The notes beneath the pieces were generated by a model. It searched no databases. It was given only the letters and a program-made list of their open reading frames with translations, and was not told the DNA's origin. DNA of 5,822 nt, from NCBI GenBank assembly GCA_903851455.1, contig CAINOM010000314.1, forward strand, positions 1-5,822, written 5' to 3'. The number at the start of each line of letters is the position of its first letter. Position 1 is the stretch's first letter. Both the position numbers and the translations under genes were made by a program. Shown one piece after another: positions 1-5,822 of the stretch. This DNA is from an uncultured Bacteroidota bacterium (GTDB lineage Bacteria > Bacteroidota > Bacteroidia > Chitinophagales > Chitinophagaceae).

Positions 1-1535
1 CGCTGAAGGAAATGATGGAGTGGTTTGTGAACATCGAATCACGACTGAACAACAAGCAAAACCAGATAGCCAAAGACATACTAAAGGAGATACGTGATCG
101 CCTGCATTTTCTGCTGGATGTGGGGCTGCACTACCTGACTGTAGACCGCCCAACCCGCACACTAAGTGGTGGAGAGAGTCAGCGCATAAGACTGGCTACG
201 CAGATAGGCTCACAACTCACGGGCATTACGTATATACTTGATGAGCCGAGCATAGGATTGCATCAGCGCGATAATCTAAGGTTGATAAAGGCGCTGAGAA
301 GCCTGCGCGATGGCGGCAACTCGGTGTTGGTGGTGGAACATGATAAGGACATTATGCTCGCCAGCGATCACCTGATAGATATTGGCCCTGCTGCAGGTAT
401 GCATGGGGGCAGGGTAGTGAGTGCCGGCACTCCCGCGCAGGTGTTGACGATGGATACGACCACATCGAAGTATCTGAACCATACACTGCAGATAGAAGTG
501 CCTAAGGAGAGAAGAAAAGGCATCGGTAAGAAGCTGCAGCTGGATGGTGCCACAGGAAACAATCTTAAAAATGTTTCGGTGAAGTTGCCACTGGGCACCT
601 TTATTTGTGTAAGTGGTGTGTCGGGTAGCGGTAAAAGCACGCTGATCAATGAGACGCTGTACCCGCTGCTGGCAAAGCATTGCTATCCTAATTTCAAGCA
701 GGCGCCCATGCCCTATAAAAAGATACAAGGGCTGGAGCATATTGACAAAGTAATAGAGATAGACCAAAGCCCGATAGGCCGCACACCGCGCAGCAATCCT
801 GCTACTTACTGCGGGTTCTTTAACGAGGTGCGGCAGCTATTCTCGCAGGTACCGGAGGCCAAGATAAGAGGCTATACAGCAGGCAGGTTCTCCTTCAATG
901 TAAAGGGAGGGCGCTGTGAAGAGTGTCAGGGTGGTGGTATGCGCACCATTGAGATGAACTTCCTGCCAGATGTATATGTGCTTTGTGAAAAATGCAATGG
1001 CCGGAGATACAACCGCGAAACGCTGGAGATACGCTACAAAGGCAAGTCGATATCTGATGTGCTGAACATGAATGTTGATGAGGCGGTAGAGTTTTTTGTG
1101 AACGTTCCATATTTGCATCGCAAGATCAAGACGCTGCAGGATGTGGGGCTTGGCTATGTGACCCTCGGGCAGAGCGCGGTAACATTAAGTGGCGGCGAAG
1201 CCCAGCGGGTGAAGCTGGCCACTGAGCTATCTAAGCGCGATACCGGGCAGACAATATACATCCTCGATGAGCCAACAACCGGTTTGCACTTTGAAGACAT
1301 CAAGCATCTGCTGGCGGTGCTGAACAGATTGGTAGACCGTGGTAATACGGTGCTGGTGATAGAGCATAACCTGGATGTGATAAAGGTTGCCGACTATGTA
1401 ATAGATATGGGCCCGGAAGGTGGCGGCGGTGGTGGAACCGTAATTGGTGCAGGAAGTCCCGAGGATATTGCGGCGATCAAGGAGAGTTATACGGGTGTGT
1501 TTCTGAAGGAAGAGCTTGCACTGGGAAAGAATTGA
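1..1535 (+). CDS. uvrA: UvrA, excinuclease ABC subunit A (C-terminal half, 5' end off the window)
   Basis: UvrA is the DNA-damage-sensing ATPase of nucleotide excision repair; it loads UvrB onto lesions in the cytoplasm. The reading frame is open from base 3 to the TGA at 1533-1535, about 510 residues. Matching the zinc-finger cysteines to E. coli UvrA (940 residues, from memory) suggests roughly 435 N-terminal residues lie off the left edge. In order: ABC signature LSGGESQ of the first ATPase (162-182), its Walker B ILDEP (about 234-248) and H-loop VEH; second Walker [10 protein letters not shown] (615-641); the UvrA-specific [17 protein letters not shown] block (about 759-809); a CxxC-19-CxxC zinc module (915-996); second signature LSGGEAQ (1185-1205), Walker B YILDEP (about 1257-1274) and H-loop IEH. 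All catalytic motifs in view are intact. A run of six glycines near 1419-1436 sits where GGDGGG is common. The ATG at 12 is internal, not the start. Confidence 0.98.
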   Translation, partial: LKEMMEWFVNIESRLNNKQNQIAKDILKEIRDRLHFLLDVGLHYLTVDRPTRTLSGGESQRIRLATQIGSQLTGITYILDEPSIGLHQRDNLRLIKALRSLRDGGNSVLVVEHDKDIMLASDHLIDIGPAAGMHGGRVVSAGTPAQVLTMDTTTSKYLNHTLQIEVPKERRKGIGKKLQLDGATGNNLKNVSVKLPLGTFICVSGVSGSGKSTLINETLYPLLAKHCYPNFKQAPMPYKKIQGLEHIDKVIEIDQSPIGRTPRSNPATYCGFFNEVRQLFSQVPEAKIRGYTAGRFSFNVKGGRCEECQGGGMRTIEMNFLPDVYVLCEKCNGRRYNRETLEIRYKGKSISDVLNMNVDEAVEFFVNVPYLHRKIKTLQDVGLGYVTLGQSAVTLSGGEAQRVKLATELSKRDTGQTIYILDEPTTGLHFEDIKHLLAVLNRLVDRGNTVLVIEHNLDVIKVADYVIDMGPEGGGGGGTVIGAGSPEDIAAIKESYTGVFLKEELALGKN

Positions 1536-1575
1536 TGGCGCTTGTTTTGATTTTTTACTTTTTGAATTTGATTTT

Positions 1576-2673
1576 ATGAACGGTTTTGTGTTTTCGAAGT
1601 TTGAGCCCAATGCAGATGGTAAGAAGCCATTTGACAAGTTGCTTGATGTATTTACAGAGTTGCTCCAGTATACCAATGGGGACGCAGGCGAGGCGCTTAA
1701 CTGGCTTACCCAGCTGGATAAGGAATACAAGCTTACGGGTAAAGATTACGGTATAGGTGACTTTATCGAAGATCTGAAGGAGAATGGTTACATAAAAGAG
1801 AACGACCAGGATGGAACGTTTAAGATAACACCGAAGACAGAACAAAGCATACGCAAACGCTCGCTGGAAGAGATCTTCGGGAAGATGAAGAAGGCGAAGC
1901 AGGGTAGTCACCGCACCTTCAAAACAGGGCAGGGCGACGAACCTAATCCTGAGATAAGGCCTTATGCATTTGGTGATGCGCCCGAAACGATAGACTATAC
2001 CGGCAGCCTGAAGAATGCGTTCATCAATCATGGTATCGATAGCTTATCTATGCATGAGGATGACCTGGAGATACATGAAACGGACTTTAAGTCGCAGACA
2101 TCCACGGTGCTGATGATAGATATTTCGCACTCTATGATCCTCTATGGTGAAGATCGGATCACACCCGCCAAGAAAGTGGCCATGGCGCTCAGTGAATTAA
2201 TTACTACCCGCTACCCTAAAGATACGCTGGATATAGTGGTATTTGGCAATGATGCATGGCAGATACAGATGAAGGACCTCCCGTACCTCCAAGTGGGACC
2301 ATATCATACCAATACTGTTGCCGGACTTGAGCTTGCTATGGAGTTGCTGCGCCGCCGAAAGAATCCCAACAAACAGATCTTTATGATCACGGACGGCAAG
2401 CCCACGTGTCTGAAGGTCGGCAATAAATATTACAAGAACAGTTTCGGCATTGATAGTAAAATACTCAACCGCACATTGAATCTCGCAGGCCAGCTAAGGC
2501 GTATGAAAATACCGGTGATCACATTCATGATAGCCCAGGACCCTTATCTGCAGCAATTTGTAAGAGACTTTACAGAAGTGAACAACGGCAAAGCGTTTTA
2601 CTCCTCTTTGGACGGGCTCGGCAATTACATTTTTGAAGATTATGAAAGGAATAAGAGGAAGACGGTGAGGTAG
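1576..2673 (+). CDS. VWA-domain protein with intact MIDAS, related to ChlD/CoxE-type proteins
   Basis: About 365 residues, predicted cytoplasmic: I see no signal peptide or membrane helix. The N-terminal 150 residues are charged and include a possible winged-helix-like stretch (DFIEDLKENGYI near residues 63-74, then ITPKTEQSIRKR). Next come PYAFGD (about 129-134) and a VWA domain from about residue 175. The metal-ion site is complete: DISHS at 182-186 (from base 2119), Thr in HTNT near 245, and Asp in ITDGKPT at 273. The C-terminal part has TFMIA...YLQQFV and NNGKAFY...LGNYIFEDY. This pattern recalls VWA proteins, known also from actinobacteria, usually encoded beside a ChlI/MoxR-type AAA+ ATPase; that is from memory. 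No ATPase gene is in view. The gene lies 40 bases after uvrA on the same strand, so it may be co-transcribed. ATG 1576 is chosen over TTG 1516, which overlaps uvrA and adds an unlikely Phe-rich leader. No Shine-Dalgarno precedes it; the leader is T-rich. Substrate and role are unknown. Confidence 0.93.
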   Translation: MNGFVFSKFEPNADGKKPFDKLLDVFTELLQYTNGDAGEALNWLTQLDKEYKLTGKDYGIGDFIEDLKENGYIKENDQDGTFKITPKTEQSIRKRSLEEIFGKMKKAKQGSHRTFKTGQGDEPNPEIRPYAFGDAPETIDYTGSLKNAFINHGIDSLSMHEDDLEIHETDFKSQTSTVLMIDISHSMILYGEDRITPAKKVAMALSELITTRYPKDTLDIVVFGNDAWQIQMKDLPYLQVGPYHTNTVAGLELAMELLRRRKNPNKQIFMITDGKPTCLKVGNKYYKNSFGIDSKILNRTLNLAGQLRRMKIPVITFMIAQDPYLQQFVRDFTEVNNGKAFYSSLDGLGNYIFEDYERNKRKTVR

Positions 2674-2675
2674 TT

Positions 2676-2703
2676 GTGAGTCATAGGTGGTAAGTCGCAA
2701 GTG
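2676..2703. repeat. Four degenerate heptamers, GTRAGTC-like
   Basis: Directly after the VWA stop codon the sequence divides into four consecutive 7-mers: GTGAGTC, ATAGGTG, GTAAGTC and GCAAGTG. The first and third differ at one base; the second and fourth are weaker matches. This looks like decayed tandem-repeat filler in the convergent gap between the VWA gene and pyrH. No function can be read from it. With so few units, chance similarity is possible. Confidence 0.35.
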
Positions 2704-2707
2704 TGTT

Positions 2708-2724
2708 TTAGGAAATAATCCTAA
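2708..2724. other. Perfect 6-bp inverted repeat in a convergent gap, possible weak terminator
   Basis: TTAGGA (2708-2713) and TCCTAA (2719-2724) are perfect inverted repeats around the loop AATAA. The repeat lies between the converging VWA gene and pyrH, where a shared terminator is expected. The stem is short and AT-rich, and neither side has a clear T run, so it is a poor match to a classic intrinsic terminator. I see no better candidate in this gap. Confidence 0.3.
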
Positions 2725-2753
2725 TTCCCAATTACGAAAGACAAATTCCTTTA

Positions 2754-3464
2754 TTAATTTACCAACGTCCCCACCTGCTTACCTGTAACCACAGCCAGTA
2801 AATTTCCTGAGCGGTTCATGTCGAAAACAATAATGGGGAGATTATTTTCCTGGCACAGTGTGAACGCTGTCATATCCATCACCTTCAGGTTTTGACTGAT
2901 CACTTCGTTGAACGATAAGCTCTCAAAGCGAACTGCTGTTTTGTCTTTTTCGGGGTCTGCGTTATAGATGCCGTCTACGCGCGTGCCTTTGAGTATCACA
3001 TCTGCATCTATCTCTATAGCCCTGAGCGAGCCTGCTGTATCGGTAGTAAAGTAAGGGTTGCCTGTTCCTGCGCCAAAGATCACAACACGCCCTTTTTCAA
3101 GGTGGCGTATTGCCCTGCGGCGGATATATGGCTCTGCGATCTGCTCCATCTTAATAGCGCTCTGCATGCGTGTACTCACGCCTTCTTTTTCAAGGGCTGC
3201 CTGCAGGGCCATGCCGTTTATTACAGTGGCCAGCATACCCATATAGTCTCCTTGTGCACGCTCTATGCCGGTTTCTGCTTCATTCATACCACGATAAATA
3301 TTGCCGCCTCCTATTACAATTGCCACCTGCACACCTATGTTGGTGATCATCTTTATTTCTTTGGCATATACCTCAAGCATTTTTGGGTCGATGCCGAAAT
3401 TGCGCTCACCCATCAGGGATTCGCCGGATAATTTTAAAAGGACACGACTGTACTTAGGCAGCAT
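2754..3464 (-). CDS. pyrH: UMP kinase (uridylate kinase)
   Basis: PyrH phosphorylates UMP to UDP with ATP in pyrimidine nucleotide synthesis; it is a cytoplasmic hexamer of the amino acid kinase fold, typically activated by GTP and inhibited by UTP (family knowledge). The 236 residues match the usual bacterial length. Visible motifs: N-terminal VLLKLSGES (8-16) with the phosphate-contacting Lys; IGGGNIYRG (51-59); [16 protein letters not shown] (72-87), the UMP-binding region; [15 protein letters not shown] (131-145); [15 protein letters not shown] (157-171), the ATP-site block; and VMDMTAF (195-201). Nothing essential is missing. The ATG at 3462-3464 fits the family's short N-terminus; no Shine-Dalgarno is visible, only an A-rich stretch. 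It ends in TAA 80 bases from the converging VWA gene, so frr, often the next gene after pyrH in bacteria, is not downstream here. The gene looks monocistronic within this window. Confidence 0.98.
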   Translation of the reverse strand: MLPKYSRVLLKLSGESLMGERNFGIDPKMLEVYAKEIKMITNIGVQVAIVIGGGNIYRGMNEAETGIERAQGDYMGMLATVINGMALQAALEKEGVSTRMQSAIKMEQIAEPYIRRRAIRHLEKGRVVIFGAGTGNPYFTTDTAGSLRAIEIDADVILKGTRVDGIYNADPEKDKTAVRFESLSFNEVISQNLKVMDMTAFTLCQENNLPIIVFDMNRSGNLLAVVTGKQVGTLVN

Positions 3465-3517
3465 ATTTTACGTTATTGAGTGTGATACTGCAAAGAAAAA
3501 GAAAAAGTAGCGGTTTC
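3465..3517. promoter_or_regulatory. Divergent intergenic region between pyrH and the membrane-protein gene
   Basis: About 53 bases separate the divergent starts, so this stretch (perhaps extending into the 5' end of the membrane-protein gene) should carry the pyrH promoter and probably that of its neighbour. Its clearest feature is a purine tract, a repeated GAAAAA unit at 3495-3507, read as TTTTTC...TTTG on the pyrH strand. The end of that tract resembles the Bacteroidota -7 element TAnnTTTG with one mismatch, but I see no matching -33 TTG at the right distance. The role is therefore inferred from gene layout, not from a clear motif. Confidence 0.4.
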
Positions 3518-4957
3518 ATGAGTATCTGCGAAAAGATATTTTACTTTATACCGGAGAGAAAATTTATGTACAGGAGGCTATATATTTCGGGTGTTGTGGC
3601 ATATGTCTGCATGCTTGTGCTTTCCATATTGTTTTATAAAGAGAGAACGATATTCCTCGATGCAGCCTTCAATGTGTTCAATATCATTAAAGACCAGGGT
3701 TTTTGCATACAGCATTATCGGTTCGGCGATGTTTTTTCGCAGTTGCTTCCGGTCATAGCCACCAGGGCCGGTGTGCCGCTTTCATCAATTTTGGAGGCGT
3801 ACTCAGCAGGGTTTATTATATACTACTTTGCTGCTTATGTGGTTTGCGGCACTATCCTGAAACGTTATGACCTCGCGCTGGTCATTCTATTGATGAATAT
3901 TTTATTTGTATCGGATACCTTCTTTTATATCCCTACACAGTTGACGGAAGGGGTGGCTTTGCTCATGGTGATCTATGCTTTAATGCTGGACAGGCAGCCC
4001 GGCGCTACGCGCGCAGTATCGTGGGCGATCATTCTTTTAGCTGCCGCGACTGTTGTTTTCTTTCATCCACTGGTCGTTTTTGTACTGGCCTTTACGATCG
4101 CATTTTTCCTGGTTGGGAAACCCTCCGCCGGCAACCGGAAAATGCTTTACATCCTCGCTGCCGTTTACGTTGCGGGTATTGCTGTTAAGAGTATTTTCTT
4201 TAGAAATCACTATGAGGGCAGTTCTTTAAGCGGGATGAAGAATTTCGTTACTCAATTCCCGGACTACTTTACGATCTATTCCAACAAGCGGTTCCTGTAT
4301 AGCTGCGTTACAAAATACTATTGGATACCGGTTTTGTTCACAGGCATCGTTATCTTTTACGCCCGGACGAAGGCCTTCAGAAAGCTGGTGTTCTTTGCAG
4401 CCTTCTTTTTCGGGTATCTTATGCTGGTCAATATCTCGTACCCTACCAATGTAACGTCCGCATTTTACATGGAAAACCTATATATCCCGCTAAGTATATT
4501 TCTCGCATTTCCTTTTGTCTTTGACCTGCTCCCCGCAATGGAGAAAAGCAAACTGGTGATCCCTTTGTTTGTATGGATAGTTATTACGGGTATTGGCCGG
4601 ATGTATCTTACGCACAATGTGTATAGCCAGCGGCTGGCGTTGGAGCGTCGTTATCTCGATGAATATGACGGCAGAAAGATCATTGCTAAAGCCACAAAAG
4701 GAGATACGGATACCTTAATGATGTTGTGGGGCACTCCTTACGAATTCCTGCTTTTATCGGTCGCAGAGCGGGGAGTGCCGGCATCTGTCATTATCGATGA
4801 GGATCCGCCGCACCGGGAATGGGCAAACCAGTTTACAAAATCATTAGTGGTCAATTGGAATGTTTTTCCCTATGCTGCGCTACCGGCAAAGTACTTTCAC
4901 TTTACAGACACTACATCGGCCTACACCATTGAAGGCGCTGCTGCGAAACTAAAATGA
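3518..4957 (+). CDS. Polytopic inner-membrane protein with soluble C-terminal domain, family not recognised
   Basis: About 479 residues, no named family recognised. By eye there are roughly ten hydrophobic segments: residues about 23-40, 93-112, 118-136, 143-157, 166-182, 183-200, 209-228, 269-281, 288-306, 320-337 and 345-361 (some may be one helix or two). The last 115 residues are hydrophilic and look folded, with alternating strand-like stretches (TLMMLWGTPYEFLLLS, ASVIIDEDPP). The loop after helix 1 holds KERTIFLDAAFNVF with acidic residues. Many helices, an acidic first loop and a soluble C-terminal domain recall GT-C glycosyltransferases acting on lipid-linked sugars, but I see no diagnostic motif, so this is only a suggestion. 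Start: ATG 3518 is preferred because the peptide between it and the next ATG (3566) looks like a plausible charged N-terminus; 3566 has the better ribosome site (GGAGAG, 7 bases upstream) and stays possible. TTG 3476 is less likely. It is flanked by oppositely oriented genes, so it appears to be transcribed alone. Confidence 0.85.
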   Translation: MSICEKIFYFIPERKFMYRRLYISGVVAYVCMLVLSILFYKERTIFLDAAFNVFNIIKDQGFCIQHYRFGDVFSQLLPVIATRAGVPLSSILEAYSAGFIIYYFAAYVVCGTILKRYDLALVILLMNILFVSDTFFYIPTQLTEGVALLMVIYALMLDRQPGATRAVSWAIILLAAATVVFFHPLVVFVLAFTIAFFLVGKPSAGNRKMLYILAAVYVAGIAVKSIFFRNHYEGSSLSGMKNFVTQFPDYFTIYSNKRFLYSCVTKYYWIPVLFTGIVIFYARTKAFRKLVFFAAFFFGYLMLVNISYPTNVTSAFYMENLYIPLSIFLAFPFVFDLLPAMEKSKLVIPLFVWIVITGIGRMYLTHNVYSQRLALERRYLDEYDGRKIIAKATKGDTDTLMMLWGTPYEFLLLSVAERGVPASVIIDEDPPHREWANQFTKSLVVNWNVFPYAALPAKYFHFTDTTSAYTIEGAAAKLK

Positions 4958-4961
4958 GAAA

Positions 4962-4980
4962 CGGCCGGCATTGCCGACCG
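4962..4980 (-). terminator. GC-rich hairpin, likely gcvT terminator
   Basis: An 8-position stem with one internal mismatch (CGGcCGGC and GCCGaCCG) closes on the loop ATT in the 49-base gap between the converging membrane-protein gene and gcvT. Read on the - strand, the hairpin is followed by TTTCTCATTTT, which resembles the U-rich tail of an intrinsic terminator for gcvT. On the + strand the following bases are not T-rich, though the hairpin begins only 4 bases after the membrane-protein stop and could slow transcription there too. The tail overlaps the last codons of the + gene. Confidence 0.5.
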
Positions 4981-5006
4981 CTTCTGCAGTTCCGGTATCT
5001 CTATTA

Positions 5007-5822
5007 TTATGCAAATGGCATTTTCACCACCTGGGCTTTTATTGCTTTGTCGCGCACCATCACAAATACGTCTGTACCCATCGCTGCATAGTCCGATGCT
5101 ATATAAGCCATGCCTATGGCCTTGCCAAGGCTCGGTGCCTGCGTGCCGGATGTGATAATACCTATCTCGTTGCCGGCAGCGTCCTGTATCAGGTAGCCAT
5201 GGCGCGGAATGCCCTTGTCTATCATTTCCAGGCCCACCAGTTTACGGGCAGTACCGTTTTTCTTTTGCTGCTCAAAGGTCGCCTTTGATGTAAAGTCTTT
5301 CGTGAATTTAGTGATCCACCCCAGGCCGGCTTCTATGGGGCTGGTGGTGTCATCGATGTCATTGCCATAGAGGCAGAAACCCATTTCCAGGCGCAGCGTG
5401 TCACGTGCGGCAAGTCCTATGGGTTTCATTCCGTGTGCCAGGCCAATGCGGAATATCTCATCCCATATTTTATCGGCATTATCGCCTTTATCTTCAAAGT
5501 AGATCTCCACTCCTCCTGCACCTGTATAGCCGGTAGCACTTACGAGTACATTGTCAACGCCCGCAAATTTTCCCTTCACGAAGGTGTAGTATTTCAGGCC
5601 CTTCAGGTCCATGTCGGTAAGCTGCTGCATGTATTGCGTAGCATGCGGCCCCTGCACAGCAAGCAGTCCCGTTTTTTCAGATACATTGTGCATCTCTACG
5701 CCCTTTGTATTGTATTTGCTGATCCATTCCCAGTCTTTGTCAATATTAGAGGCATTTACAACAAGCATGTAGGTTTTATTCTGCTCAATACAATACACGA
5801 GCAGGTCATCTACAATGCCGCC
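5007..5822 (-). CDS. gcvT: Aminomethyltransferase, glycine cleavage system T protein (N-terminus off the window)
   Basis: GcvT takes the aminomethyl group from lipoylated GcvH, releases ammonia and makes 5,10-methylene-tetrahydrofolate. The frame is open from the right edge to the TAA at 5007-5009, 271 residues. It begins with [10 protein letters not shown], matching the E. coli block GGVIDDLIVY near residue 93, so about 92 N-terminal residues lie off the right edge; that block holds the aspartate pair used in folate binding and catalysis in this family. Further on: [13 protein letters not shown] (about residues 20-32), [11 protein letters not shown] (98-108), [11 protein letters not shown] (136-146), [19 protein letters not shown] (about 151-169), and the C-terminal barrel with [17 protein letters not shown] (225-241). 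The GTG at 5798 is an internal Val codon, not the start. No gcvH or gcvP is in view. No key residue appears lost. Confidence 0.98.
   Translation of the reverse strand, partial: GGIVDDLLVYCIEQNKTYMLVVNASNIDKDWEWISKYNTKGVEMHNVSEKTGLLAVQGPHATQYMQQLTDMDLKGLKYYTFVKGKFAGVDNVLVSATGYTGAGGVEIYFEDKGDNADKIWDEIFRIGLAHGMKPIGLAARDTLRLEMGFCLYGNDIDDTTSPIEAGLGWITKFTKDFTSKATFEQQKKNGTARKLVGLEMIDKGIPRHGYLIQDAAGNEIGIITSGTQAPSLGKAIGMAYIASDYAAMGTDVFVMVRDKAIKAQVVKMPFA

Noticed and set aside
276..767. Open frame on the - strand opposite uvrA, about 163 codons
   Set aside because: It lies wholly antisense to a strongly conserved uvrA region, and its translation shows no family features.
1516..1575. Upstream TTG start for the VWA protein, overlapping uvrA
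   Set aside because: It adds a low-complexity Phe- and Asp-rich leader read through the T-rich gap, while ATG 1576 gives the normal N-terminus MNGFVFSKFEP.
1227..2031. Overlapping - strand open frames spanning the end of uvrA and the start of the VWA gene
   Set aside because: They are antisense to two well-supported genes, and the translations look like reverse images of coding sequence (Cys, Arg and His rich, no domains).
3495..3507. Purine repeat (GAAAAA twice) as a possible regulatory repeat or origin-like element
   Set aside because: Two units in a short AT-rich promoter gap are easily explained by composition; there are no DnaA-box-like sites nearby.
3058..3510. + strand open frames inside pyrH
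   Set aside because: They are antisense to a full-length, motif-complete pyrH and have no recognisable features.
4971..5288. + strand open frame of about 105 codons inside gcvT
   Set aside because: It is antisense to conserved gcvT; its His- and Cys-rich translation is typical of a shadow frame.

Overview
The window looks like an ordinary chromosomal segment from a member of the Bacteroidota, probably near the Chitinophagaceae. This placement is an inference from protein flavour, moderate base composition, and the lack of Shine-Dalgarno sequences ahead of pyrH and the VWA gene. It was not tested by a search. The standard genetic code fits: TGA, TAG and TAA stops all occur where family lengths predict. 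I see no rRNA, tRNA, CRISPR array, insertion sequence or prophage gene.

Layout, left to right: (1) the C-terminal half of uvrA (+), cut by the left edge; (2) 40 bases downstream on the same strand, a VWA-domain protein of about 365 residues with a complete MIDAS metal site; (3) an 80-base convergent gap with degenerate heptamer repeats and a small perfect inverted repeat; (4) pyrH, UMP kinase, complete, on the - strand; (5) a short gap of about 53 bases that must hold the pyrH promoter; (6) a complete polytopic membrane protein (+) of about 479 residues that I cannot assign to a named family; (7) a 49-base convergent gap with a GC-rich hairpin, best read as the gcvT terminator; (8) the C-terminal three quarters of gcvT (-), cut by the right edge. 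No gene-free stretch exceeds 300 bases.

The genes do not form one pathway. uvrA (nucleotide excision repair), pyrH (pyrimidine nucleotide synthesis) and gcvT (glycine cleavage and one-carbon supply) are core housekeeping genes in separate transcription units. The two less understood genes are the VWA protein, which may be co-transcribed with uvrA and whose relatives usually work with a MoxR/ChlI-type AAA+ ATPase not seen here, and the membrane protein, whose layout (many helices plus a soluble C-terminal domain) recalls GT-C-type glycosyltransferases without a proven motif. I found no convincing new multi-gene system.
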